Below, piece by piece: positions 1 to 9,030 of a DNA stretch of 64,000 nt. Both the position numbers and the translations under genes were made by a program. The notes below the pieces were generated by a model. The model did not search any database, was not told the DNA's origin, and saw only the letters and a program-made list of their open reading frames with translations. This DNA is from Rhodopseudomonas palustris (GTDB lineage: Bacteria > Pseudomonadota > Alphaproteobacteria > Rhizobiales > Xanthobacteraceae): assembly GCF_003591005.1 (NCBI RefSeq), contig NZ_QYYD01000004.1:124001-188000 (forward strand), given 5' to 3'. How positions within the stretch are numbered: position 1 is the first letter of the stretch; the number at the start of each line of letters is the position of its first letter.

Positions 1-40
1 ACGAACCGGGCGCTCACGCCCGCCCTGCACGGAGACTGTT

Positions 41-538
41 ATGATCGACCGCCGCATGCTTTTTTCTTCCGTCGCCATTGCCGTGTCGTATGGCGTCAGC
101 TGGCTGCGGCCGATCGAGGCCCGCGCGGCCGAGAAATTCGAGATCGAGAAGACGCCCGAGGAATGGCGGGCGCAGCTGACGCCGATGCAGTATCACATCC
201 TGCGCGAGGAGGGCACCGAGCGGCCGTTCACCAGCCCGTTGCTGAAGGAGCACCGCAAGGGCACGTTCGCTTGCGCGGGCTGTGACCTGCCGCTGTTCGC
301 GTCCGACACCAAGTATGACAGCGGCACCGGCTGGCCGAGCTTCTGGCAGCCGCTGCCGAATGCGGTGGGCGAGCGCAAGGACTCGACGCTCGGCATGATC
401 CGCACCGAGGTGCACTGCCGCCGCTGCGGCGGTCATCTCGGCCACGTGTTCGACGACGGTCCGAAGCCGACAGGCCTGCGCTACTGCATGGACGGCTACG
501 CGCTGACCTTCAAGCCGGCGGCGGAGAACCGTAGCTAA
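41..538 (+). CDS. msrB: Peptide-methionine (R)-S-oxide reductase, exported
   Basis: MsrB reduces methionine-R-sulfoxide in oxidised proteins. The 165-residue protein has the family's two zinc-binding pairs, CAGC near residue 78 and CRRC near residue 127, the GTGWPSF substrate-site motif and the C-terminal RYC that carries the catalytic cysteine. After that cysteine the family usually reads INS; here it reads MDG. The N-terminus (DRRMLF followed by a hydrophobic stretch and ARAAE) looks like a Tat-type signal, so the enzyme probably repairs periplasmic proteins; this is inferred. A GGAG sits 6 bases before the ATG. No operon partner is evident. Confidence 0.93.
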   Translation: MIDRRMLFSSVAIAVSYGVSWLRPIEARAAEKFEIEKTPEEWRAQLTPMQYHILREEGTERPFTSPLLKEHRKGTFACAGCDLPLFASDTKYDSGTGWPSFWQPLPNAVGERKDSTLGMIRTEVHCRRCGGHLGHVFDDGPKPTGLRYCMDGYALTFKPAAENRS

Positions 539-717
539 CTCACTCGGCAGGTCCCGCCTGATCAGAGCGGCGTCGGCTCGCGGAATTGTCAGTTGCGGTG
601 TCGCTGCGTCGCAGCGTGAAGGTTTTCCGGAAGGAAAGTCGCGGCTGCGATTGACAAGGCCGCGCCGCGTCCCCCATCAAGCCGCCAACATTAACTTTTG
701 GATATGTTGGCGGCGGA

Positions 718-2211
718 ATGGATCGCACATTATCCCGATCGGGATTCTCCATCGGCCTGATCGGGCTGGTTGCATTCGCGCTGCTGCTACCTGTGGGGCT
801 GGCGGCGCTGGTCTTTCCCACTCCGCTTTACGACACTCGCGAGCTGGTTGCGTGGGGGCGGCATTTCCCGCTGGTGACGCCGGTGCACCCGCCGATGATG
901 GTGTGGGCCGGTGGCATCGTCGACCGGCTGTTCGGACCGTCCGGCACCGCGATCGTCGCCGCCAATCAGATCTGCCTGGCGATCGGTCTCGCGTATCTCT
1001 ACGCAACTCTGCGGCTGCTGGTCGAACGCGGCATGGCGGCCTACATGGTGGCGCTGACCGCGGCCTCGTTCTACGTCGTGTTCGCGCCGCTGTCTTGGGC
1101 GCTCAACGCCGATATCCTGCAGCTGATGTCGTGGCCTGCGGTGCTGTATCACTTCCTGCGCGGTCGCAGCACCGATCGCTGGCTGCACTGGATCCTGTTC
1201 GGTGTCTGGACCGCGATCGCGGCGCTGACCAAGTACAATGCGGCGGTGCTGCTGATCGGCATCGCTGCCGGCGCGCTGGCCGTGCCGTCGTTCCGAGCCT
1301 GCCTGCGGCGGCCGGGCCTGTACGTCGCCGCACTGATCGGCGTGCTGCTGATCCTGCCGCACGTCCTTGCGGCGCTACAGGTCGGCACGACGATCCATTA
1401 CGGCGAGCGGCATTTCAAAGGCTTCGGCTCGGCGGCGGACACTGCGCGCCGGCTCGGCTGGCTGATCGTCGGTTACTTGCCGATCCTGCTGCCGGGCGCC
1501 GTCATTCTGGCGATCTCGGTGACGCGGCGAATGATGCTGTGGCGCGTGCCGCGATTCGTAGCGGCAAGCGACGAGCTGAAGTTCGTCGTCATCGTCAACA
1601 TCGCGATGGTCGCGGTGCTGCTGGTGCTGATCGTCGGCTTCGGCCTGGAATATATCGCGCGTTACGGCGCGCCGTTCGCGGAGCTGTCGGTGCTGGCACT
1701 GGCGCCGCTGTTTGTCTGGGCGGCCGATCGGCGCGACGCCGTGATGCACCAGACCGCGGCGGCGCTCGGCCTGGTGTATGGCGGATTGGCGATCGCGGTG
1801 TCGGTGATCTACCTGTTTTTTGCCTCGCACAGCGGGTTGCAGGAGGCGACCGCGCAGGCGGCGCGGATGGTGCTCGACGATTGGAACAGCAAGTACGCCT
1901 GCGGGCCGGGGTATTTCCTCGGCGATCGCCAGACGGTGTACGGGATTGGGATCGGCGCCGGTCCTGACGGCGACTCGATGGCGCTCGAGTTCGTTCCCAA
2001 GGCGCGCTGGTTCGACCGCAACAAGCTGACGACGAAGGGCGCCGTGCTGATCTACACGTTGCCGCAGGTGCCGGCGAATTTCGCGGCGGCATTTCCCGAT
2101 CTGGCGATGTCCGAGGAAAAGCGCATCACCGTGCCGGTGCTGCGCACCCATACCGGCAAGACCAAGGACTACTTCTATCGGCTGGTGCCGCCGAAGGATT
2201 GCGGTCGCTGA
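718..2211 (+). CDS. Multi-pass membrane glycosyltransferase-like protein (GT39/ArnT-type)
   Basis: A 497-residue protein with about 9-11 hydrophobic segments spread over the first 370 residues and a soluble C-terminal domain. The loop after the first membrane segment (YDTRELVAWG, then VHPPMMVW) resembles the first periplasmic loop of the dolichyl-phosphate-mannose transferase/ArnT superfamily, which moves sugars from polyprenyl-phosphate donors onto lipids or proteins. Donor and acceptor cannot be told from sequence. It stands alone; the gene after it is convergent, with a 12-base gap. ATG chosen because GGCGGCGGA lies just upstream. Confidence 0.7.
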   Translation: MDRTLSRSGFSIGLIGLVAFALLLPVGLAALVFPTPLYDTRELVAWGRHFPLVTPVHPPMMVWAGGIVDRLFGPSGTAIVAANQICLAIGLAYLYATLRLLVERGMAAYMVALTAASFYVVFAPLSWALNADILQLMSWPAVLYHFLRGRSTDRWLHWILFGVWTAIAALTKYNAAVLLIGIAAGALAVPSFRACLRRPGLYVAALIGVLLILPHVLAALQVGTTIHYGERHFKGFGSAADTARRLGWLIVGYLPILLPGAVILAISVTRRMMLWRVPRFVAASDELKFVVIVNIAMVAVLLVLIVGFGLEYIARYGAPFAELSVLALAPLFVWAADRRDAVMHQTAAALGLVYGGLAIAVSVIYLFFASHSGLQEATAQAARMVLDDWNSKYACGPGYFLGDRQTVYGIGIGAGPDGDSMALEFVPKARWFDRNKLTTKGAVLIYTLPQVPANFAAAFPDLAMSEEKRITVPVLRTHTGKTKDYFYRLVPPKDCGR

Positions 2212-2223
2212 AGCCGCGGCCGC

Positions 2224-2496
2224 TCAGCCGACCAGCATCCGCCACTTCTCGGCGGCCTCGATCGCAGCAGGGCGCAGGGCATCCGCCGGCATGCCGCGAT
2301 GCAGCGCCTTGGCGTAATCGCAGACGGCCATGAAGGTCGACGCCCGCGCCTCGTCGACCTCGAACGAGTGCGGCGTGCCGTCGCCCTGCACCAGCCCGAC
2401 CAGACCGTTGAGGATGCCGAGCGCCGCCTTCGGGTCGCTCAGCTCGGTCTGTTGCAGACATTGCAGCACATGCTGTGCCATTTCGCCTTCGCTCAT
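2224..2496 (-). CDS. Small conserved-looking protein of unknown function
   Basis: A 90-residue, probably cytoplasmic and helical protein without cysteines, signal peptide or membrane segment. I do not recognise its family. The ATG at 2496 is preceded by GTGGA at suitable distance; a GTG at 2511 would add five residues. It lies 93 bases downstream of the end of the hybrid kinase gene's neighbour region but is transcribed in the same direction as the kinase only after a gap opening at 2589 upstream, so both being one operon is unlikely to be decided from sequence. Codon usage matches the surrounding genes, which supports it being real. Confidence 0.5.
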   Translation of the reverse strand: MSEGEMAQHVLQCLQQTELSDPKAALGILNGLVGLVQGDGTPHSFEVDEARASTFMAVCDYAKALHRGMPADALRPAAIEAAEKWRMLVG

Positions 2497-2589
2497 ACCC
2501 GTCTTGTCCACTGTTGGTTTCGCCGCCTGATATCACGACGGGGAGTGGATGTCCTGATCTGGCGCAAGCGCCGGAATCGTTGGTGGGAC

Positions 2590-5500
2590 TCAGCCCAGCG
2601 TCCTGGCGGACGTCGCCAGCGCCCGCCGCAACACCTTGGACAGATCCTCCACCGAATAAGGCTTGTGCAGCAGTTCGAAACCGTGGTGGCCGTCGTCGGC
2701 GAGGACGTTGGCATAGCCCGAGTTGAGCACGACCGGCAGGTCCGGCCAGCGCTTGCGGATCTCACGGCCCAGCGCGACGCCGTCCATTCCGGGCATGACA
2801 ACGTCGCTGAGCACGATGTTGAAGGATGCGGCGTCCTGCCCGAGCAGCTGCAACGCTTTTTCGGCGCTCGACGCCAACACGGTTTCGTAGCCGAGATCGT
2901 GCAGCAGCTGGGTCGAGAACTCGCCGACCTCCGCATTGTCTTCAACCACCAGGACGCGGTTGCGGTTCTGCAATTTGTCATTGTCGCTCGGTGCGGCGGG
3001 CTCGCGCAGATCGATCGGTTTGTCACTGCGCGGCAGCCGCAGCGTAATCGTGGTGCCCTTGCCGAGCTGGCTGTCGACGCTGACGTGGCCGCCGGATTGC
3101 TTGACGAAGCCGTAGACCTGCGAAAGCCCGAGCCCCGTGCCGCGGCCGACGTCCTTGGTGGTGAAGAACGGCTCGAAGATGCGGTCGATCTGATCGGGCG
3201 CGATACCCGAGCCGGTGTCGGTGATCGACACGGCGACCACTTCGGCGATGCCGGCGGCGTCTTCCTGGTAGGTCGGGCGAGCGCGGGTGACGCGGATCTC
3301 CAGTTCGCCCTGGCCGTCCATCGCGTCGCGAGCGTTGGCGACGAGGTTGACTAGCGCCGCATCGAACTGATTGGCGTCGGCCTCGACGGCGAGCGGCCGT
3401 TCGTCGATCGTCAACGTGAAGCCGGCGCGCGAGCCGAGCGCCGTGCGCAGCATCTCCGAGATCTGTTCGATCTGCGCGGTGACGTCGAACACCTGGCGGT
3501 TCTGCGCGTGGCGGCGGGCAAAGGTGAGAAGCTGACCGGTGAGCTTGGCGGCGCGGTCGGCGGTATCAGAGATTGCGTCGACGTAGCCCCGCATCCGATC
3601 GGGCGGCAGCTCGCGCCGACGCAGCAGATCGGCCGACGAACGGATCACGGTCAGCAGATTGTTGAAGTCGTGCGCGACTCCGCCGGTGAGCTGGCCGATC
3701 GCTTCCATCTTCTGGGCCTGCCTGAAGGCTTCCTCGGCCTTGCGTCGCTCGGTGATCTCGACGGCCTCGGGAACGATGGCGATGACCTGGCCTTGCGCGT
3801 CGTGCACCGGGCGCATCTGAAAGTCGAACCAGCGCCAGCCGCCGACCGGCAGATTGACGTGCAGCTCGCGCCGCACCGTTCTGCCCGCCGCAACGGCCGC
3901 AACGGCTTCCTTGATCATCTCGGCCATGCCATGCGTGCCGGCGAACCAGGGTGTCTCCCATAGCGGCTTGCCGACCACCTGTTCGAGCGCAACGCCGATG
4001 CCGGACAGCGACGTCAGGTTGGCGTCGATCAGCACCCCGTTCACGTCGAGCAGCGCCTGGTAGGTGTAGCTGGCGGCGAAGATGGTGCGCAGCCGCGCTT
4101 CCTTCTGCCGCAACTCGGCGGTGCGCGCGGCGACCTGCTCCTCGAGCTGTTCGTTGAGGTTTCGCATCGCCGTCTCGGCGCGCTTGCGCTCCGTGATGTC
4201 GCGGAAATACACCGATACGCTGCTGGAGTTGGTCGGGGTGACGCGGAAGTGAAACCAGCGTCCGCTCGGCGGATGCTCGATCTCGAACTCCGAGCCGGCA
4301 CGGCCATCCATCGCGCGGCGCAACGTGGCCTCGATCCGGCTTCCCTTCAGCGCCGGATAGATATCCTGGCAGATTTTGCCGATCAGTTCCGACGCCGGCC
4401 GCCGCATCATCCGCTCGGCCGCGGCGTTGACGTATGTAAAGCGATACTCGCTGTCGATCGCGACGAAGCCGTCGCTGATACTGGCGAGGATGCTCTCGGC
4501 ACGGTCGCGGGCCGCCTGTGCTTCCTGCCGCAGGGCGTGCTCGGTCCGCAGCGCCTCGCGCCGCACCTCGGCGGTGTCGAGATTGGAGCGGACCCGCGCC
4601 AGCAATTCGCGGGCGCTGAACGGTTTGCTGAGATAATCGTCGGCGCCGGCCTCGAGTCCTTCGACCTTGGCTTCTTCGCCGGCGCGGGCCGACAGGAAGA
4701 TCACCGGCAGGTCGGCCAGCTTGGGATCGTTACGGAGCGCCTTGAGCAGGTTCAGGCCGTCGAGCCGCGGCATCATGATGTCGGACAGCACCAGATCCGG
4801 CCGTCGTTTCCAGGCCGCCTCCAGCGCCGCGACGCCGTCGCCGACGGCTTCGACCTCGTAGCTGTCGCCGAGCAGACGGACGACGTAGTCGCGCATGTCG
4901 GGATTATCGTCGGCGAGCAGGACGCGAGGCCGCGCCTCGTCGGTGCGAATGCTGCCGAGCCCGAGGTCCTCGGCGGTCGACGCATGCGGGCGATCAATGG
5001 CCGCGCCGCTATCGCCTTCCAGCCAGCCCATCGCCTCGTCGAGATAGGCCTGGGCGCGAACGTTGGTGGAGACTTGATGCGAGACAGGCTGCGGCCGGCC
5101 GGCCGGCACATGCGCGGTGCCGAACGGCAGGGTCACATGGAACGCGCTGCCACGGCCGAGTTCGCTCTCCACCCGGATGCTGCCGCTGTGCAGCTTGACC
5201 AACTCCTGCACCAGCGCAAGGCCGATGCCGCTGCCTTCGATCGAGCGGCCGCGCGCACCTTCGACGCGGCGGAAGCGCTCGAACAGATGCGGGATCTCGT
5301 CGGACGGGATGCCGGTGCCGGTGTCGCGCACCACGATCTCGGCCGACTTTCCGTCTGGCGATGTGCCGACCGATACGGCGATCTCGCCCTCGAAGGTGAA
5401 CTTGAAAGCATTGGAGAGCAGGTTGAGCACCACCTTCTCCCACATGTCGCGATCGACATAGACCGGCTGCGGCAGCGGCAACGTCTCGATCACCAGCCGC

Positions 5501-6933
5501 AGGCCGGCCTTGTCCATCGCGGAGCGGAAGTTGGAGGCGAGCTCGGCCGTGAACGCCGCCAGATCGACCGGACGGAAATGCGCGGTGAGACGGCCGGCCT
5601 CGATCCGGGCGAAGTCGAGCAGGGTGTTGACCAGCTTCAGCAGCCGAAGGCCATTACGATGAGCGATGCCGAGCAAAGCGTGCTGGTCGTCCGACAATCC
5701 GGTCTGGGTGATCACTTCCTCGAGCGGGCTCAGCATCAGCGTCAGCGGCGTGCGGAATTCGTGGCTGACGTTGGAGAAGAATGCGGTCTTGGCGCGGTCG
5801 ATCTCGGCCAGCGCCTCGGCGCGGCGGCGCTCTTCTTCATAGGCGTCGGCATTGGTGATCGCGGCGGCGATCTGGCCAGCCACCAGCGCAAGGAAGTCGC
5901 GATAGCCGGCATCGTACAGCCGGAACGGATTGAGCCCGGCGATCAGGAAGCCGGAAGGTCCGGCGTCGCCGCTCGACTGGATCGGCAGCACGATGGCGCG
6001 GGCGGGGGGGCTGCGCCAGCCGCCGGTCGGGAAATCGAAGCCGAATCGGCCCGGAAGGTCGTCGACCAGTTGCGGCGTGCCCGATTGCAGGGTGTCCGCG
6101 ACCGGCCAGATTTCTGCGCCAAACGCCAGCGACAGCACAGGCTTGACGCCGGGATGGTTGGTGTCGATGCCGGCCGAGGTTGCGAGCCGCGCGGTCTCGC
6201 CGCCGGGCTCGACCAGATAGATGAGCGCGAATGGAAGATCGCGGGGATCGGTCGCCAGCGCAGCGGCGCTGCTCTCGCAGGCCTGCGCGACGTTGCGGGA
6301 TTGCGCCGCGTTGCTCGCCACCTCTCGCAGCAGCGACAGCTGGCGCTCACTGATGACGCGCTGGGTATCATCGCTGTTGGCGCAGAAGATGCCGCCGGGC
6401 GAACCGTCTTCGGTCGGGATCGGACTGTACGAGAAGGTGTAATAGGTCTCTTCCGGGAAGCCGTTGCGCTCCATGATCAGGAGCTGGGCTTCGACGTAAG
6501 TACCCTCATGGCCGCTGGTGGCTTTGGCGAGCAGCGGCGCGATGTCGTCCCAGATTTCGTGCCAGACCTCGCGAGTCGGCAATCCCAGCGCCCACGGGTG
6601 CTTGCCGCCGATGATCGCCTTGTAGGCGTCGTTATAGAAGAAGATCAGCTCGCTGCCCCAGCCGATCCAGATCGGCTGTTGTGACGTCAGCATGATCCGG
6701 ACGGCAGTCTTGAGCGCCTGCGGCCACTGCTCGGGCGGCCCCAATGGGGTGGACGTCCAATCGAACTCGCGAAACAGCGCCGTCAGTTCACCTCGACCGA
6801 GGAACAGATTGTCGAAACCGGTCGATCCGTCTCCGCGCGATACAACCGGAAATTTTAGGTCGGCCAACGCTGCCCCCGACACGAATTGAACGGTGCGAAC
6901 GCCTGCGTGTTCAAAAAGTTCCGAGCCGACCAT
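2590..6933 (-). CDS. Hybrid sensor histidine kinase with two kinase cores and two receivers
   Basis: 1447 residues from the ATG at 6933. Order seen: PAS-like domain (about 45-190), GAF (about 200-370), first HisKA with SHEFRTPL (His391) and HATPase with GIGLALV, receiver 1 (LSDIMMP, Asp718), PAS (about 800-915), PAS (about 945-1070), second HisKA of the HDFNN type (GGVAHDFNN, His1088) with HATPase (GTGLGLS), and receiver 2 (LSDVVMP, Asp1377). No membrane segments, so it is probably a cytoplasmic sensor. Two complete kinase-receiver modules in one chain is uncommon and suggests an internal phosphorelay; signal and output are unknown. A TTG at 6978 would extend it into the flgE control region and has no ribosome site, so I reject it. 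The gene is divergent from flgE. Confidence 0.9.
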   Translation of the reverse strand: MVGSELFEHAGVRTVQFVSGAALADLKFPVVSRGDGSTGFDNLFLGRGELTALFREFDWTSTPLGPPEQWPQALKTAVRIMLTSQQPIWIGWGSELIFFYNDAYKAIIGGKHPWALGLPTREVWHEIWDDIAPLLAKATSGHEGTYVEAQLLIMERNGFPEETYYTFSYSPIPTEDGSPGGIFCANSDDTQRVISERQLSLLREVASNAAQSRNVAQACESSAAALATDPRDLPFALIYLVEPGGETARLATSAGIDTNHPGVKPVLSLAFGAEIWPVADTLQSGTPQLVDDLPGRFGFDFPTGGWRSPPARAIVLPIQSSGDAGPSGFLIAGLNPFRLYDAGYRDFLALVAGQIAAAITNADAYEEERRRAEALAEIDRAKTAFFSNVSHEFRTPLTLMLSPLEEVITQTGLSDDQHALLGIAHRNGLRLLKLVNTLLDFARIEAGRLTAHFRPVDLAAFTAELASNFRSAMDKAGLRLVIETLPLPQPVYVDRDMWEKVVLNLLSNAFKFTFEGEIAVSVGTSPDGKSAEIVVRDTGTGIPSDEIPHLFERFRRVEGARGRSIEGSGIGLALVQELVKLHSGSIRVESELGRGSAFHVTLPFGTAHVPAGRPQPVSHQVSTNVRAQAYLDEAMGWLEGDSGAAIDRPHASTAEDLGLGSIRTDEARPRVLLADDNPDMRDYVVRLLGDSYEVEAVGDGVAALEAAWKRRPDLVLSDIMMPRLDGLNLLKALRNDPKLADLPVIFLSARAGEEAKVEGLEAGADDYLSKPFSARELLARVRSNLDTAEVRREALRTEHALRQEAQAARDRAESILASISDGFVAIDSEYRFTYVNAAAERMMRRPASELIGKICQDIYPALKGSRIEATLRRAMDGRAGSEFEIEHPPSGRWFHFRVTPTNSSSVSVYFRDITERKRAETAMRNLNEQLEEQVAARTAELRQKEARLRTIFAASYTYQALLDVNGVLIDANLTSLSGIGVALEQVVGKPLWETPWFAGTHGMAEMIKEAVAAVAAGRTVRRELHVNLPVGGWRWFDFQMRPVHDAQGQVIAIVPEAVEITERRKAEEAFRQAQKMEAIGQLTGGVAHDFNNLLTVIRSSADLLRRRELPPDRMRGYVDAISDTADRAAKLTGQLLTFARRHAQNRQVFDVTAQIEQISEMLRTALGSRAGFTLTIDERPLAVEADANQFDAALVNLVANARDAMDGQGELEIRVTRARPTYQEDAAGIAEVVAVSITDTGSGIAPDQIDRIFEPFFTTKDVGRGTGLGLSQVYGFVKQSGGHVSVDSQLGKGTTITLRLPRSDKPIDLREPAAPSDNDKLQNRNRVLVVEDNAEVGEFSTQLLHDLGYETVLASSAEKALQLLGQDAASFNIVLSDVVMPGMDGVALGREIRKRWPDLPVVLNSGYANVLADDGHHGFELLHKPYSVEDLSKVLRRALATSARTLG

Positions 6934-6971
6934 TCCGGCGCGGAACCTTTGCCCAGGGAGCGAATGCGGAG

Positions 6972-7004
6972 CCGGCAAATCTTGCCGGAGCCGGCAATTC
7001 CGCC
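6972..7004. promoter_or_regulatory. FlbD/ftr-like enhancer upstream of flgE
   Basis: Positions 6972-6988 read CCGGCAAATCTTGCCGG, a perfect palindrome with 7-base arms and a 3-base spacer. A second half-site (CCGGCAATTCCGCC) follows at 6991. The palindrome centre is about 109 bases before the start predicted from the sigma-54 promoter at 7063, a normal position for an enhancer bound by an NtrC-type activator. FlbD is the expected binder by analogy with Caulobacter; the flbD gene itself is not in the window. Confidence 0.7.
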
Positions 7005-7062
7005 ACGGCGATGGCCGCGCTTCAAATCAGCAAAGGGCCTGAAACTATAGAGCTTTCGCTGA

Positions 7063-7078
7063 TGGCACGGAGCTTGCG
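7063..7078 (+). promoter_or_regulatory. Sigma-54 promoter of flgE
   Basis: TGGCACGGAGCTTGCG matches the sigma-54 consensus TGGCACG-N4-TTGC exactly, with GG at 7064-7065 and GC at 7076-7077 separated by 10 bases. Predicted transcription start is about 7089, giving a leader of about 64 bases before flgE. Confidence 0.88.
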
Positions 7079-7152
7079 ACGAGCGCGTGAGATCGTGTCG
7101 CACCTGACAGCACAGCCAGCCGCATGGCGGCTCGAATTGGGGGAAGTGAGTA

Positions 7153-8985
7153 ATGGGTATTTTCGGCGCTCTCAACACGTCGGTCGCAGGCCTGCGCTCG
7201 AACTCCTACGCGCTGGAGAACATCTCGGGTAACATTGCCAACTCCCAGACCACCGCCTTCAAGCGGGTCGATACCTCGTTCCTCGATCTGGTCCCGCAGG
7301 GCGGCGGCACCAGCCAGCAGGTCGCGGGCTCGGTAACGGCTGAATCGCGGCTGACCAACACGCTCGCTGGTTCGGTCCAGTCGGCGCCAGTATCGACCTA
7401 CATGGCGATCAACGGCGAAGGCTTCTTCGCCGTGCAGAAGCCGGGGGCGTTCACCGACAACAATCCGATCTTCACCGGCGTCAACAACTACACTCGTCGC
7501 GGCGATTTCTCGCTCGACAAGAACGGCTATCTGGTCAACGGCGCGGGCTATTACTTGCAGGGCGTGCCGATCGACCCAACCACTGGCAATCCGGCCGGCA
7601 GCACCCCGCAGGTGCTGAAGTTCCAGAACGATTTCCTGCCATCGCAGGCGACCACCAAGGTCAGCTATCGGGCGAATTTGGCGAGCTACCCGCTGACGAC
7701 CAAACACGACACCTCGGTGCCAGGCTCGGAGTTGCTGCGCGCCGCCGATTTCGTGTCCAACCCGCAGGTTGCCGGCACTGCGCCGCCGCCGTTTGGTGAC
7801 AACATCAAGGTCGGTTTGCCGATGAACAACAAAGCCGGCAGCCCGATCACCGGGGCGACGTTGCTCAAAGGCGCCTCAGGCGACGCTATTACCACCAACT
7901 TCACGGTCGCCGATACGGTCACGGTGGGGAAGGGCGCCGCGGCGAAGACGATCGCATTCTACGATTCCGGTGCCGGCGGGGCGGCGGGTTCGGATCCCAA
8001 CACCAGCTATCTTGACCTTGCCAGCGCGACCGTCGCGGACCTGCTCGGGGCGATCGACACCGCGAACGGCAACACCGGTACGGCATCCTCGGTCACCGGC
8101 GGCTCGCTGACGCTGCACACCGGGACGGCGTCCGACTTGTCCATCACGTCCACAGCCGCAGGCTTTGGCACGCTCGGCCTGACCAGCCCCGTAACGGTGA
8201 TGCGCACCGGCGGCGGCACGACGGGGACCGGGCAAGTGATCGGCAGCGACAACCAGACCTTCCTCGACGAATCGATTTCGGGCGGCGCCACGACTGCCTA
8301 TGATGCCAGCGGCGCGCCGGTGAACGTGCAGTTCCGTTGGGCCAAGACCGATTCATCGACGCTCGGTGCCGGCCATACCGATACCTGGAACCTGTTCTAT
8401 CAGGTCAATCCCAACGCCACCGGCAGCCAGGTGGCCTGGCAGAACGTCAACACCAACTTCACCTTCAACGCCACCGGCCAAATGAACCCGGTGATCGGCC
8501 AGCTGACGCTGTCCAATCTCACGGTTTCCGGTGTGTCGCTCGGCAACGTGACGATGTCGTTCGGCACCGGCGGCCTGACCCAGTTCGCCGACACCAACGG
8601 CAACGTGCAGGTCAATCAGCTGCAGCAGGATGGCTACGCCGCCGGGCAGCTGGTCAGCGTTTCGGTCAGTGACGAAGGCCGGGTGGTCGGCTCGTATTCC
8701 AACGGCCGAAACATCGACCTCGCCGAAGTGTCGGTCGCGACGTTCAACGGCGCCAACTTCCTGAAGCGGATCGATGGCGGCGCTTTCGAGGTCACCAACG
8801 AATCCGGCGAGCCGCTGTACGGCAGGGGCGGCAGTATCTCGGGCTCGTCGCTGGAATCGTCCAACACGGACATTGCGGACGAATTCACCAAGCTGATCGT
8901 CACGCAGCAAGCCTATTCGGCCAACACCAAAGTCATCACCACGGCCAACACCATGGTGCAGGACCTGCTCAACGTGATGCGCTGA
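7153..8985 (+). CDS. flgE: Flagellar hook protein FlgE (long form)
   Basis: FlgE polymerises into the hook joining rod and filament. The N-terminus (MGIFGALNTSVAGL, SGNIANSQTTAFKR) and the C-terminus (AYSANTKVITTANTMVQDLLNVMR) are the conserved D0 helices. At 610 residues it is about 200 longer than enteric FlgE. The extra mass is a central Gly/Ser/Thr/Ala-rich segment, about residues 215-360, with the pattern of a short strand, DLLGAIDTANG, then SLTLHTGTASDLSIT, much like the insertions in the two flagellins of this window. It heads the operon flgE-flgK-flgL, with 45 bases to flgK. Control: sigma-54 promoter and upstream palindrome. Confidence 0.95.
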   Translation: MGIFGALNTSVAGLRSNSYALENISGNIANSQTTAFKRVDTSFLDLVPQGGGTSQQVAGSVTAESRLTNTLAGSVQSAPVSTYMAINGEGFFAVQKPGAFTDNNPIFTGVNNYTRRGDFSLDKNGYLVNGAGYYLQGVPIDPTTGNPAGSTPQVLKFQNDFLPSQATTKVSYRANLASYPLTTKHDTSVPGSELLRAADFVSNPQVAGTAPPPFGDNIKVGLPMNNKAGSPITGATLLKGASGDAITTNFTVADTVTVGKGAAAKTIAFYDSGAGGAAGSDPNTSYLDLASATVADLLGAIDTANGNTGTASSVTGGSLTLHTGTASDLSITSTAAGFGTLGLTSPVTVMRTGGGTTGTGQVIGSDNQTFLDESISGGATTAYDASGAPVNVQFRWAKTDSSTLGAGHTDTWNLFYQVNPNATGSQVAWQNVNTNFTFNATGQMNPVIGQLTLSNLTVSGVSLGNVTMSFGTGGLTQFADTNGNVQVNQLQQDGYAAGQLVSVSVSDEGRVVGSYSNGRNIDLAEVSVATFNGANFLKRIDGGAFEVTNESGEPLYGRGGSISGSSLESSNTDIADEFTKLIVTQQAYSANTKVITTANTMVQDLLNVMR

Positions 8986-9030
8986 GGCGCATCGCACGCA
9001 TCGTTCGTCATGTTCAACGGGTAGGCGGCC

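Noticed and set aside
4249-6684. 811-codon plus-strand frame across the hybrid kinase gene
   Set aside because: It is antisense to clear PAS, GAF and kinase domains and has no recognisable domain; long antisense frames are expected at this GC content.
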